Shown here one piece after another: positions 29,344 through 39,309 of a DNA stretch of 64,000 nt. The notes under the pieces were generated by a model, which searched no databases, was not told the origin of the DNA, and saw only the letters and a list, made by a program, of their open reading frames with translations. The translations under genes were made by a program, and so were the position numbers. Source of the DNA: Skermanella rosea (GTDB lineage: Bacteria > Pseudomonadota > Alphaproteobacteria > Azospirillales > Azospirillaceae); NCBI RefSeq assembly GCF_016806835.2, contig NZ_CP086111.1, positions 1,223,001 to 1,287,000 of the forward strand, read 5' to 3'. Within the stretch, counting starts at the first letter, position 1, and each line of letters opens with the position of its first letter.

Positions 29344-32300
29344 TCAGCCGGAGACGGCGCCCAACGGTTCGGCTGCACGAGCCGTTTCGGCCGGGACGTC
29401 CGGCTTCGCTCCGGCGAAGGGCTGGCGCCGGGCGGATCCTTCCCGGTCCGCGTGGTACGTCGCGTCCCACTGGTCGCCGAAGATCACGTCGGTGAACCGG
29501 CGGGCAGACTGCTCCCAAGTCAGCCAGGGCATTTCGGCAGTGCCGCGCACCTTTCCAGCCTTCCGGTCCCGCATCCACCGGCGCAACGCGTCCGCCAGAT
29601 CCCGTGGCGCCGTGCCGGAGAAGTAAGTCGCGTGGTCGCCGGCGATCTCCCGGAACACCGGGAGGTCACGCGCCAGGATCGGCTGCGCGTGCTTCGCCGC
29701 CTCGATCAGCGGCAGGCCGAAGCCTTCATCCAGGGAGACCGCCAGCAAGGCCGAGCAGCCGCCATAGAGCGCGTTGAGGTCGGCGTCGGACGCGCCCGCG
29801 AACCAGTGCAGGCGACGGCCGGCCTCCGGGTGGCCGCGCAGCTTTTCCACCAGCGCTTCCACTTTCCAGCCCTGCTTGCCGACGATGACCAGTTCCGCTT
29901 CCACCCCCTCGGACCAGAGCTGCTCGAACGCGGCGAGCGCCTGGGCATGGCCTTTGCGGGGCTCCACGGTGCCGACCGTCAGGAACACCGGATGCCTGCT
30001 GCCCAGCACGCGGCTCACTTCCGGCCCGGGCTCGCCCGCGGCGGTCCCGGATGCCATCGTGCCGATATCCGCGCCCAGGTGGAAATGGCCGATCCTGAGC
30101 GGCGTGGCGCGCTGGACGTCCAGCCTGGGCAGCCAGTCGAAGAGCTGGTCGGCGACCGACCGGGAGATGCAGATCAGTCCCTCGCAATTGCTCGCGATCT
30201 GCTGCACCCAGATCCGGAAATGATGGAACGGGACGAACCAGTCCGGCTGGATCAGCGGCAGCAGGTCGTAGACGACGAAGTAGCTGCGGATCCCCCTCAG
30301 CTTGAGGCTGCGGTTGAGGGCGGCCCGTCCCTCGACCAGATGGGAGGTGAGGTCGAGGCCGATGAACACGTCGCCGTTCCGGGCATCCACCAGGTCCTCC
30401 GCCAGGCCGAGATCGGGAAGGCCCATGATCCGGGCGGCGAAGCCGCGGGCGTGACGGAGGGTCCCGCTGCCGTCGTCCAGCACCGGCTCGACCCGGAAGC
30501 CGGCGGGCGGGTTCTTCAGCAGCTCGATCAGGATGTTCTTGGCGACCCGCTGGATGCCGGTCCCCGCATCGCGCAGGCCGACCTCCGAGACATCCACCAG
30601 GATCTGCCGCAGGCCGCCGCCGGAGGGCAGGTTCTCGGCGGCACAGCGCAGGACGGTTTCCCAGGCCGCCGTCCCGGGCGGCTCCGGCGACGGGATGGCC
30701 ACGATGTCTTCCGCCAGGTCCTGTACGATCGACAGGCGTGCGTGCCGCCTGCCGGTCTCTATCGCCTCCACGAAGCGGGCGGGCGTGGCGTCCGGTCCCA
30801 GGTCGATCAGGTCGATCAGGTCTATCGGGCTCCGCGCTCCTGGGCCTGTCCGGGGGCGCGCATCGCCGGCCCGACTCACGATGCCCGTGGCGGCAGCCGC
30901 GATCGCCTCGAGACAGGGGTACCGGTCGCATGCCGCGCCCCGGTCGGCGGACCGCGCGACCTCGACGGCCGCGCTCCAGCCGTGGGAGAGATAGACTTCG
31001 CGCAACAGGAAAGGCTCGCCGGTCTCGGCTTCCAGGGCGGCGAGGGTTCGGCGGATTCCGCCGTCGTACAGCACCACCGTGCCGGCGATGCGGCGCAGCA
31101 GATCGAGCATCCAGGGCAGGCAGGCTCGGTCGTCCCCGATGGCATAAACCACCCGGTCGAACTCCGCGGCGTTGGCCGTGAACCATTCCACCGTCCTGAC
31201 CGGCGTCCCCGCGGCGGTCACCGGGGGGAGGATGTCGGTCCGGGCGGCGACGCATTCGACATCGTAGTGCCGGACCAGCTCGGCCGCCAGCGACGCCGAC
31301 CACGCGGCCACGGACGACCGTTCCGGGGGCAGCGGGCCGACCAGGGCGAGCCGCGGGCGCCTTGCCGCCCGTGCCGGCCACGCGGCCTGGCCGGTGGTCA
31401 GGCAGGAATGGCGTGCATGAAGCTCCTCCAGGGCGTCGAAAGCCTTGTCGGCCGTCGCCTCCCAGCTGTAGCGCCTGGCGCGTTCCCGGCCGTACTTGGC
31501 AAGGTCGGCCAGAAGTCCCGGATCGCCCAGGACGGCCGCCATCCGGGCGGAAATGGAATCCGGCGAACGCGGGTCGAACATCGCGTCGGCGCGGCCGACG
31601 ACTTCGGGGAAGCTGGTGGTGTCCGAAGTGATCGCCGGCGTCCCGCAGGCCATCGCTTCCAGCGCCGGGAGCCCGAAACCCTCGCGGAGCGACGGGCAGA
31701 CGAACAGCCGGCATTCGCGGTACAGGTCCACCAGGTCGATGTCGGATACTTGGCCGGTCACCACATAGTCGCCACCGGAAAGCCCCGCCTCGCGCGCCAT
31801 GATCGGGACCCTGACGCGGTCAGGCGCATTGACGACGCAGACCAGCACCAATTGGTGGGATTTCCTCAGGTCGCGCGGCAGCCGGGCATAGGCCTGGAGC
31901 AGGCCGTCCAGGTTCTTGTGGGGATCGACCGTTCCGACGAACAGCACGAAGGGCCGCGTGATGTTCAGCCGCTTCAGCAGGGCCTTGCCGCCGTCGCGAC
32001 GGGCCTCCGCCGCGTCGGCGGGGCGGAACCTGGGATCGGCAGCGGAATGGATCGTGCGAATGCGGTCGCCGCCGATCCCGAGCAGTTCCGAGGCTTCCCG
32101 CGCCGAATGGTCCGATATGGCGAGAAGCATGTCGGCTCGCCGCAGGGCCATCAGCTTGCGGGCGTACCATTCGGTGCTGCGGGGATCGTCGGGCAGCACC
32201 TCGGGATGGGCGAGCGGGATCAGGTCGTAGAGGGTGACCGCGGTCGGCAGGCCGGGCACTGCCGCGGCGACAGACGTCGTCACGTCATGGTAGAGCCCCT

Positions 32301-32637
32301 CGAACAGGCTGGTGACGTGGACGATGTCGGGACGCAGGCCCTGGAGGAACCGTTCGCGGATCCGTTCCGCCGCCTCGATGCGCCACCGGCTCTCCCCGGT
32401 GAGGAAGCTTACGCCGCTCGGCTGCGACCATACCGGCATGTTCTCCCAAGGCACCAGACCGTCGAAAGCCTGCCTGACCGGCTCGACGGTCTGGTCCAGG
32501 GCGCCGTTCAGGGCGATGAGGATCTCGTGGCCGCGCGGCGCGCGGGCCATGGCCTTGGCCAGTTCGAGGGAGTAACGGCCAATTCCGCGCAGCCGGCTCG
32601 GCGACTGGCAGGCCTGGAGGTCCAGGACGATGCGCAT
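29344..32637 (-). CDS. Tandem GT4-type glycosyltransferase (two catalytic domains, 1097 aa)
   Basis: The N-terminal GT4 unit (1 to about 410) starts MRIVLDLQACQSPSRLRGIG and has GTVDPHKNLDGLL and SLREGFGLPALEAMACG. A middle region (about 425-700) starts LALVGPLPPERSS and looks like a degenerate or partial third domain. The C-terminal GT4 unit (about 730-1075) has GTVEPRKGHAQAL and SLDEGFGLPLIEAAKHAQ. Both carry the E-x7-E donor-site pattern, so both may be active and add two sugars in sequence. It lies 15 bp after the FkbM gene with an AGGAGA site, and the sugars are unknown. Confidence 0.88.
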   Translation of the reverse strand: MRIVLDLQACQSPSRLRGIGRYSLELAKAMARAPRGHEILIALNGALDQTVEPVRQAFDGLVPWENMPVWSQPSGVSFLTGESRWRIEAAERIRERFLQGLRPDIVHVTSLFEGLYHDVTTSVAAAVPGLPTAVTLYDLIPLAHPEVLPDDPRSTEWYARKLMALRRADMLLAISDHSAREASELLGIGGDRIRTIHSAADPRFRPADAAEARRDGGKALLKRLNITRPFVLFVGTVDPHKNLDGLLQAYARLPRDLRKSHQLVLVCVVNAPDRVRVPIMAREAGLSGGDYVVTGQVSDIDLVDLYRECRLFVCPSLREGFGLPALEAMACGTPAITSDTTSFPEVVGRADAMFDPRSPDSISARMAAVLGDPGLLADLAKYGRERARRYSWEATADKAFDALEELHARHSCLTTGQAAWPARAARRPRLALVGPLPPERSSVAAWSASLAAELVRHYDVECVAARTDILPPVTAAGTPVRTVEWFTANAAEFDRVVYAIGDDRACLPWMLDLLRRIAGTVVLYDGGIRRTLAALEAETGEPFLLREVYLSHGWSAAVEVARSADRGAACDRYPCLEAIAAAATGIVSRAGDARPRTGPGARSPIDLIDLIDLGPDATPARFVEAIETGRRHARLSIVQDLAEDIVAIPSPEPPGTAAWETVLRCAAENLPSGGGLRQILVDVSEVGLRDAGTGIQRVAKNILIELLKNPPAGFRVEPVLDDGSGTLRHARGFAARIMGLPDLGLAEDLVDARNGDVFIGLDLTSHLVEGRAALNRSLKLRGIRSYFVVYDLLPLIQPDWFVPFHHFRIWVQQIASNCEGLICISRSVADQLFDWLPRLDVQRATPLRIGHFHLGADIGTMASGTAAGEPGPEVSRVLGSRHPVFLTVGTVEPRKGHAQALAAFEQLWSEGVEAELVIVGKQGWKVEALVEKLRGHPEAGRRLHWFAGASDADLNALYGGCSALLAVSLDEGFGLPLIEAAKHAQPILARDLPVFREIAGDHATYFSGTAPRDLADALRRWMRDRKAGKVRGTAEMPWLTWEQSARRFTDVIFGDQWDATYHADREGSARRQPFAGAKPDVPAETARAAEPLGAVSG

Positions 32638-32652
32638 GGGGGGATCTCCTGC

Positions 32653-34230
32653 TCAGCGGGCTCGTGCCAGGGCATGCCGGAGCATTGTTTCTACGCTGCG
32701 TTCCGCCGCGGACAGGGGGCGCCCGGCCAGGGTGGCCGGATCGGCGCCGGCCGGCGCCGGTATGGCTTCGGCGGCCTGCGGCGGAGACGGGATCGGGGAG
32801 GAGGACTGCGGTGCCGGGTCCTCCCGTGCCAGCAGGGCGCGCGCCCTGCGTTCGAGAGCGGGGTGGCGCAGGAGGATCGGCAGGACCGCCTGCCTGATCA
32901 GCGGTCGGGCCGCCGCCCAGCGGGCCGCCTTGCGGGCGGCACGGACGGCGAGCGCGCGGGCTGCCGCCGGGCGGGGCGGCCCTGCGGCCCTGATCCCGAG
33001 CACCGCGAGCGCCCGCTTCGCCCGGCGGACCGGAGCGGTCAGGCGCCACGACGTGCTGGCCCGGACAGCTTCGATATAGCCGTTCAGCGAGGCCACTACG
33101 GCATCGAGTTCCGCGATCCGCCCGTGAAGAGCGGCATTCTCGTTCCCGACCCGCTGCCACTCGGCGAGGCGGGCGTCCACGTCGGCGCGCCATGCGGCCC
33201 GTTCGGCCGCGCGGTCGGCAAGCTCCGACTGCCGCAGGACGATCTCGCGGTCACGGGCCTGCGCCTCCGCCCGGCGAATCTCGACCTCGCGGCGCCGTGC
33301 CGCCGTCTCCGACAGGCGCGCCGTCGCATCCGCCGCCCGCGCGGCCGCCTCCGCCGTCCGGGCGCCGATCTCGCGTCTGCGGGCTTCGACCTCGGCGGTG
33401 CGGATCCTGGCTTCCCGCTGGCGAATTTCCGTTTCGGCCGTGCGCGCCGCCGTCTCGGCGCGCCTGGCCTCCCGCTCGGCCTCCGCGGAGACGCGCTGCT
33501 CGGCGATCTGCCGGCTCAGTTCCCGGGCCTGCTGGCGGGCGACCCAGTCGTGAGCCCGGAACCAGTCGTCGAAGATGTTCGGCGGCGTTTCCAGGCGCGG
33601 AGCGAGCGATGATCTCTCCTCCGCGACATAGAAGCGGTTCAGCCCGTCGAAATAGACGAACCGATAGCCGCGGCCGGTCAGCAGCGGTTCCCAGGTCTGG
33701 TGGTTCGGGATCTGCGTGCGGGCGACCGTCGCCTCTACCAGGATGATCCAGGGCCGCACCGTCTCCAGGGAAAGACCGCGCAGGACGGCGGTCTCCATGC
33801 CCTCGGCGTCGATCTTCAGGAAGTGGACGACCGATACCCCGTGCGCCGCCAGGATATTGTCCAGCGTGTCCACGGAAACCTGGCGCTCGACCCAGGGAAG
33901 TCCGGAGCATTGGTGAGTTCGTGCCAGATCGGCATCGGCGGTCGACAGTTCGCTGCCCGGAATGTCGTAGAAGGTGATCGTTCCCACGGAATCGCCGGCC
34001 GCCACCGCCAGGTTGATGTCGTGGGGCCTCGCCGCCGCGAGCTGCTTGTCGAAGCCCTGGGCCGGCTCGATGTTGATTCCGCGCCACCCGCGCTCGTAGA
34101 ACGCCCGGGTGACAGACTGCTCGTCGGGGCTGTTGGCGCCGACATCGACGTAGAACCCCTGGACGACGTCGCTCAGCGCGCGGTAAAGCACGACATCTTC
34201 GAGGTTCTGGGCGAAGGAAATGAACGGCAT
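32653..34230 (-). CDS. FkbM family methyltransferase with long coiled coil
   Basis: The 525-residue protein has residues 1 to about 230 as the FkbM methyltransferase: SFAQNLEDVVLYRALSDV, GFYVDVGANSP in the SAM site, and VVHFLKIDAEGMETAVLRG. Residues about 250-420 form an Ala/Arg/Glu-rich coiled coil with repeated ARTAE-type segments. Then follows ASTSWRLTAPVRR, a motif often found after coiled coils in polysaccharide-cluster proteins. It probably methylates a sugar of the surface glycan; the coiled coil may measure or tether the chain. The start overlaps the wzt stop (TGATG), giving coupling. Confidence 0.85.
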   Translation of the reverse strand: MPFISFAQNLEDVVLYRALSDVVQGFYVDVGANSPDEQSVTRAFYERGWRGINIEPAQGFDKQLAAARPHDINLAVAAGDSVGTITFYDIPGSELSTADADLARTHQCSGLPWVERQVSVDTLDNILAAHGVSVVHFLKIDAEGMETAVLRGLSLETVRPWIILVEATVARTQIPNHQTWEPLLTGRGYRFVYFDGLNRFYVAEERSSLAPRLETPPNIFDDWFRAHDWVARQQARELSRQIAEQRVSAEAEREARRAETAARTAETEIRQREARIRTAEVEARRREIGARTAEAAARAADATARLSETAARRREVEIRRAEAQARDREIVLRQSELADRAAERAAWRADVDARLAEWQRVGNENAALHGRIAELDAVVASLNGYIEAVRASTSWRLTAPVRRAKRALAVLGIRAAGPPRPAAARALAVRAARKAARWAAARPLIRQAVLPILLRHPALERRARALLAREDPAPQSSSPIPSPPQAAEAIPAPAGADPATLAGRPLSAAERSVETMLRHALARAR

Positions 34231-35453
34231 CAGCGCTCGATCCTGATGGTGGGCGGGATCCAGGCGGTTCCGATGAAATACGGCCTGTCGTGGTTGCTCA
34301 CGGTGAATATCAGGGCCAGGTCCCGCCACTCGTAGTTGTTGACCAGATGGGTGTCGGAACTGACCAGCGCGGTCGCGACCGAATAGCTTCCGGGGCCCAG
34401 ATCGGCGGTGAAGGCGGCGGTGTAGGTGACGACGCTGCCCGCCGGCATGTCTTCGAGGATCTGCTCGGTGTGGAATGTGTTGGTTCCGAAGATCGTCTGC
34501 CCAAGGCGGTCCTTGATCATGTAGCCCATGACCAGCCGGGGCAGGGCTTGGTGTACCCGGACCCGGACGCGCAGGGTGACCGCTTCGCCGACACCCACGA
34601 ACTCCACCGGTTCGCCCCTTTGGTCCAGCAGCGCGATGTCCTCGACCGTCGCCTCGTAGCTGCCGGAGACGGTCTGGATTGCGCCGCCCTCCTGCCGCCG
34701 CACCTCGACGGTCTGGCCTTCACGTTCCGCCAGGAGCGCGTTGTAGTAGTCCATGACCTCCTCCGGAGCGCCGTCCTTGACCTGGCTGCCGCGCTCCAGG
34801 AGGATCGCCCTGTCGCACAGGGTCTGGATGGCGGACCGGTCGTGCGAGACGATCAGCAGGGTCGTGCCGCTTTCCCGGAATGCCCGGATGCGGTCGAAGC
34901 TCTTGTGTTGGAAATACGCGTCGCCTACCGACAGCGCCTCGTCCACGATCAGGATGTCCGGCTTCACGGCGGTCGCGACGCTGAACGCGACGCGCATCTG
35001 CATGCCGCTGGAGTAGACCCTCAGGGGCTGGTCGAAATATTCGCCGATCTCCGCGAAATCCTCGATCCCGGGCATCATGCCTTCGATCTGCCCGTGGCTG
35101 AAGCCCATCAGGCCGGCGACATGGCAGGCGTTCTGGCGGCCGGTGAACTCCGGGTTCATGCCCATGCCCAGCTCCAGGATCGCCGCGATCCGGCCATGCA
35201 CCCGGACTTTTCCCGTGGTCGGCCGCAAGGTCCCGGTGATCAGCTTGAGCAGCGTGCTCTTTCCGGCGCCGTTCTGCCCGACGAGGCCGATCGCTTCGCC
35301 CGCGTGGACGCGGAATCCGACGTGGCGCAGGACCCATTGCTCGGTCAGCGCCAGGGCCGGCAATCCGAACCAGGACAGCACGCGCGACCATTCGCTGCCG
35401 TAGGTCCGGAAGGACTTGCCGAGGTTCTCGACTTCCAGCACCGGGGCCGTCAT
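34230..35453 (-). CDS. wzt: ABC transporter ATP-binding protein for polysaccharide export (Wzt-like)
   Basis: The 407-residue protein has Walker A GQNGAGKST (59-67), signature YSSGMQMRVAF, Walker B DILIVDEALSVGD, and an extended C-terminal domain (about 255-407). That extension resembles the Wzt carbohydrate-binding domain that recognises the capped end of the exported O-polysaccharide. Its start overlaps the wzm stop by 4 bp (ATGA). The start is MTAPVLEVENLG; the longer open frame upstream is only a shadow of wzm. Confidence 0.92.
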   Translation of the reverse strand: MTAPVLEVENLGKSFRTYGSEWSRVLSWFGLPALALTEQWVLRHVGFRVHAGEAIGLVGQNGAGKSTLLKLITGTLRPTTGKVRVHGRIAAILELGMGMNPEFTGRQNACHVAGLMGFSHGQIEGMMPGIEDFAEIGEYFDQPLRVYSSGMQMRVAFSVATAVKPDILIVDEALSVGDAYFQHKSFDRIRAFRESGTTLLIVSHDRSAIQTLCDRAILLERGSQVKDGAPEEVMDYYNALLAEREGQTVEVRRQEGGAIQTVSGSYEATVEDIALLDQRGEPVEFVGVGEAVTLRVRVRVHQALPRLVMGYMIKDRLGQTIFGTNTFHTEQILEDMPAGSVVTYTAAFTADLGPGSYSVATALVSSDTHLVNNYEWRDLALIFTVSNHDRPYFIGTAWIPPTIRIER

Positions 35454-36250
35454 AGCACGTCGACCATTTCGGCCCCGGCGCGCCGGAACATGAACAGGGC
35501 GACGGTCAGCAGTGCCAGCGCGAGGACGGCCGTGCCGGCGAGGGCCGTCATGTCGGGCATCCTGCCGAACACCAGGACATCGTGAAAGGCCCCGACCAGC
35601 GGATGCAGGGGATTGTAGGACAGGAGCGGCCTGATTTCCGGGGGCAGCACGTCCGGCACATAGACGATCGGCGTGAACCAGAAGCCCACCTGCAGCACCA
35701 GCGGCACGACGTGGCCGACATCCCGGATGAAGACGTTCAGGATGCCGAGCACAAGGCCCATGCCGAGGGCCAGGCCCAGCGTCAGCGCGATCAGGGCGGG
35801 CAGCATCAAGAGCGGGACGATGGGAATGCCATGGCCCAGCGCGGCGAAGACCACGAGGATCGCCAGCAGGAGCAGGGCATTCGTGACCAGGGCGCTGCCG
35901 GCCGTCACCAGGGGCAGGCAGATGCGCGGGAACACGACTTTCTTCAGCAGGTTGCCGTTGTCGATGAAGACGGTCAGGCAGCGCGATACGACATCGGTGA
36001 ACAGCGACCAGCACAGGATCCCGGCGGTCAGGTAGATCGCGTAGGCATAGGGCCGGTCGGCCATGTCGGGCAAACGGGCCGAAAGCAGGGAAGAAAGGAT
36101 GAGCGCATAGATGCAGACCTGGACCAAGGGATGCGCGATCATCCAGAGCCCTCCGATCCGGCTGCGGATGAACCGGCCCATGAACTCGGTCCGGATCGAT
36201 GACAGGATGAAGTACCGGTAAGCCCATGCGCCCCTGAGCATTGACAACAT
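35450..36250 (-). CDS. wzm: ABC transporter permease for polysaccharide export (Wzm-like)
   Basis: The 266-residue ABC-2-type permease has about six membrane helices. RYFILSSIRTEFMGRFIRSRIGGLWMI opens it, and QVGFWFTPIVYVPDVLP and YNPLHPLVGAFHDVLVFG are typical of O-antigen/teichoic-acid exporters. It pairs with the downstream Wzt-like ATPase. It is the first gene of the minus-strand cluster, so its promoter should lie in 36251-36580. A second in-frame ATG at 36241 is possible. Confidence 0.92.
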   Translation of the reverse strand: MLSMLRGAWAYRYFILSSIRTEFMGRFIRSRIGGLWMIAHPLVQVCIYALILSSLLSARLPDMADRPYAYAIYLTAGILCWSLFTDVVSRCLTVFIDNGNLLKKVVFPRICLPLVTAGSALVTNALLLLAILVVFAALGHGIPIVPLLMLPALIALTLGLALGMGLVLGILNVFIRDVGHVVPLVLQVGFWFTPIVYVPDVLPPEIRPLLSYNPLHPLVGAFHDVLVFGRMPDMTALAGTAVLALALLTVALFMFRRAGAEMVDVL

Positions 36251-36639
36251 TCACCGATTCCCATTGCCACCGACGTCTCTGATGCGTTCCGTCAACTTCA
36301 TGATCCGCATACGGGCCGGTTCGCCGACTCCCTGGCGCGCCGTAGGCTGGGGTATGCGAAGGAATTACCCCGAATGCTGGGCGTATAGCATGGCCATTAA
36401 TGTTTTACGAGCGTTTCCGTGCGGTTTTTCTTCGAAACGGAACAATGTACCTCGATATGCACGTTCTCAGCGCCAGCGTGCGGCTTTAAATATCTCCTGG
36501 TTGACATGGATCATCCGCATCCCTCTGGCCGCACGTTATGATCGAAGGCTGATCCGACGCCGACGGTTGAAGCGGCGCGATGGGGGAAATGCGGATCCGG
36601 CGGGGCGGTCTGTCGCCGTGCCGGATCGGGGGACCGTGC
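36251..36639. other. Divergent control region between wzm and the PAS-GGDEF-EAL gene
   Basis: AT-richer than the surroundings at about 36370-36510 and without a supported gene. It must hold promoters for both directions. TTGACA at 36501-36506 has no well-spaced -10. No operator was recognised. Confidence 0.45.
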
Positions 36640-39270
36640 ATGGGCGACAATGCTTGCAGAGAGATTCCGGCGGACGGGCGCAATGAACTCGGCGGCAGGC
36701 CGGCCGGGGGAACCTCCGTGCGGCAGGCGCGTGCCGGCGATGTCCGCGCGGCGGAGGAGAACCGGCTGTCCCAGATCGTCGACGGCTGCCCCGTACCCGT
36801 CTTCGTGATCGATACCTCCCACCGGGTGACCCACTGGAACAGGGCCTGCGAGGTCGTGATCGGCGCCAGCGCCGCCGAGATGATCGGCACGCGCAACCAG
36901 CGGCGGATCTTCTACGGAATCGAGCGGCCCTGCATGGCCGACCTGATCGTGGACGGCGCTCCCGACGACACCGTGCGCCTGTTCTACCAGGACAAGTTCC
37001 GGCGGTCCGCGACCGTCTCCGGCGCGTTCGAGGCCGAGGACTATTTCCCGAACCTGGGCGGCGGGCCGTGCTGGCTGTCGTTCACCGCGGCCCCGCTGTT
37101 CGACGAGGACGGGGTGATCATCGGCGCGATCGAGACCCTGCAGGACATCACCGGCCGGCGGAACGCGGAAGCGGCGCTGCATGCCGGCGAGCGGCGCTTC
37201 CGGGAGCTGTTCGCCAGCATGCGGGACGGCGTCGTGATCTTCGCCCCGCACGACGAGGGCCGCGACTTCGTGCTGGCGGACATCAACCCGGCGGCCGAGG
37301 CGCTCTACCGCATGTCGCGCAGCCGCGCCCTGGGTCGCCGCCTGCCGGAAGTGCTGGCGTCCCCGGCCCAGCCGGAGACCACCGCCGCCCAGGCGGCGGA
37401 ACTGGCCGAGGCGGTCCGGCGGGTCTGGCGCTCGGGCGTTCCGGAAAGCCTGATGACGGTCCACCTGGATTCGGGCGGCAAGCCGCTGGACTGCCGGCAC
37501 AACCGCCTGGTCCGGCTGCCCACGTCCGAGGTCGCCTGCCTCTCGGAGGACATCACCGACCGGCAGCGCAGCCAAGCCGAGCAGGAAATGGTGGCCAGCG
37601 TGTTCCGGCACACGGTCGAGGGCATCTTCGTCACCGATTCCGACGGCGTCATCATATCGGTCAACCCTGCCTTCACCCAGATCACCGGCTACCAGGAGGG
37701 CGAGGTGATCGGGCGGTCGTCGCGGCTGCTGCGGTCACCCCTCCAGGAGGAGGCCTTCTTCGACGAGCTGTGGTCCCGGCTGGAAGCCGAAGGGAGCTGG
37801 CAGGGCCAGATCTGGAACCGCCGCAAGAACGGCGAGAACTTCCTGGAGTGGGTGACGATCAGCCAGGTGCTCGACGCGACCGGGCGGCCCTACCGGTACG
37901 TCGCCATCTTCAACGACATCACGGACCTTCATCGGAAGGACGAGCAGATCAAGCACCAGGCCTACCACGACGCCCTGACCGGACTGCCCAACAGGCTGCT
38001 GCTGGCCGACCGGATCGAACAGGCCATCGCGCTGGCCCGGCGCCAGGACCATGGCGTCGCGCTTCTGTTCATCGACCTGGACCAATTCAAGACGATCAAC
38101 GACTGCCATGGCCACGACATGGGCGACCGGCTGCTGGTCGAGGTCGCGCGGCGGCTGAAATCGTGCGTGCGCGAAAGCGACACGGTCGCCCGCCTGGGCG
38201 GCGACGAGTTCATCGTCGTGGTGGCCGACGCCGACGTGGCCGAGGGCGCCCCGCAGGTCTGCCAGCGCATCCTGAAGGCCCTTCGCGCGCCGTTTTCCCA
38301 GCCGCAGGTGGAACTGGTGACTGCAAGCATCGGGATCAGCCTGTTCCCGGACGACGGGGGCGATGCCGATACCCTGCTGAAGCACGCCGACATCGCGATG
38401 TACGAGGCGAAGCGCCGAAGCCGCAATACGATCAGCTTCTTCACCTCGGAAATGACCCGGACCATGATGCGGCGCCTGGAGATGGAGAGCGACCTGCGCC
38501 GGGCGATCGAGCACGACGAGCTTGAGGTCCATTACCAGCCCAAGGTCGACATCCTGAACGGCGCCATCTACGGCATGGAGGCGCTGGTCCGCTGGTTCCA
38601 CCCGACCCGGGGGATGGTGCCGCCCGACGAGTTCATCCCGCTGGCGGAGGAGATAGGCATGATCGTGCCGATCGGCGAATGGGTGCTGCGCACCGCGTGC
38701 CGGGACGCCATGGAATTGCGCCGCCAGGGAATCCCGATGCAGCTCTCGGTCAACCTGTCCATGCGGCAGTTCCGCGAGGCGGACTTGGTCGAGCGGATCG
38801 CCGCCACCATAAGCGAGATCGGCCTGGACCCATCCTTCCTGGAACTGGAACTGACCGAGTCGATCCTGATGACCGAGGCGGCCCAGAGCATCGCGGCGCT
38901 CAACGAGATCAAGCGGCTCGGCGTCACGCTGTCGATCGACGATTTCGGCACCGGCTATTCCAGCCTCAGCTACCTGACCAAGCTGCCGATCGACATCCTG
39001 AAGATCGACCGGAGCTTCATCCAGCATTGCGGCCACGACGGCAACAGCGCCACGGTCGTCTCCGCGATCATCAACCTGGCGGACCAGCTCGGCCATTCCG
39101 TGGTGGCCGAGGGGGTCGAGACGGTCGCCCAGCTGGCTTTCCTGCGGGAGCGCCGGTGCAGCAGGATACAGGGGTACCTGGTCGGCAAGCCGGTCCCGCT
39201 GAACACCTTCGTGGCGCAGCTGGACCGCTGGCGCAAGATTGCGGTCGCGCTGGCGAACCCGATCATCTAA
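36640..39270 (+). CDS. PAS-containing diguanylate cyclase / phosphodiesterase (GGDEF-EAL)
   Basis: The 876-residue protein (start 36640, MGDNACRE; ATG 36580 is an alternative) has three PAS-like sensor regions: about 40-170, 195-320 (weaker) and 325-450, the last with FVTDSDGVIISVNPAF. A GGDEF domain with an intact GGDEF (520-524) is followed by an EAL domain with intact EAL (647-649) and DDFGTGYSSLSYL. Both halves look catalytically competent, so it may make and break cyclic di-GMP, with PAS input. No membrane segment is seen. It faces the polysaccharide export genes, which cyclic di-GMP commonly controls in other bacteria; a link here is inference. Confidence 0.92.
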   Translation: MGDNACREIPADGRNELGGRPAGGTSVRQARAGDVRAAEENRLSQIVDGCPVPVFVIDTSHRVTHWNRACEVVIGASAAEMIGTRNQRRIFYGIERPCMADLIVDGAPDDTVRLFYQDKFRRSATVSGAFEAEDYFPNLGGGPCWLSFTAAPLFDEDGVIIGAIETLQDITGRRNAEAALHAGERRFRELFASMRDGVVIFAPHDEGRDFVLADINPAAEALYRMSRSRALGRRLPEVLASPAQPETTAAQAAELAEAVRRVWRSGVPESLMTVHLDSGGKPLDCRHNRLVRLPTSEVACLSEDITDRQRSQAEQEMVASVFRHTVEGIFVTDSDGVIISVNPAFTQITGYQEGEVIGRSSRLLRSPLQEEAFFDELWSRLEAEGSWQGQIWNRRKNGENFLEWVTISQVLDATGRPYRYVAIFNDITDLHRKDEQIKHQAYHDALTGLPNRLLLADRIEQAIALARRQDHGVALLFIDLDQFKTINDCHGHDMGDRLLVEVARRLKSCVRESDTVARLGGDEFIVVVADADVAEGAPQVCQRILKALRAPFSQPQVELVTASIGISLFPDDGGDADTLLKHADIAMYEAKRRSRNTISFFTSEMTRTMMRRLEMESDLRRAIEHDELEVHYQPKVDILNGAIYGMEALVRWFHPTRGMVPPDEFIPLAEEIGMIVPIGEWVLRTACRDAMELRRQGIPMQLSVNLSMRQFREADLVERIAATISEIGLDPSFLELELTESILMTEAAQSIAALNEIKRLGVTLSIDDFGTGYSSLSYLTKLPIDILKIDRSFIQHCGHDGNSATVVSAIINLADQLGHSVVAEGVETVAQLAFLRERRCSRIQGYLVGKPVPLNTFVAQLDRWRKIAVALANPII

Positions 39271-39309
39271 GAGGCTTGCCCTGTCAAGGCAATTTCCTCT
39301 GGAGCGACG

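Noticed and set aside
29452-33612. A 1386-codon open frame on the plus strand opposite the glycosyltransferase and FkbM genes
   Set aside because: It is antisense to genes with clear domain motifs, its product is Arg/Pro/Gly-rich without family features, and long antisense frames are common at this GC content.
27655-36250. A genomic island inserted at tRNA-Leu
   Set aside because: There is no integrase, no repeat of the tRNA 3' end was seen downstream, and GC content matches the rest.
36501-36506. TTGACA in the wzm / GGDEF-EAL gap as a promoter
   Set aside because: No acceptable -10 lies 16-18 bp downstream; the nearest TATGAT is about 30 bp away.
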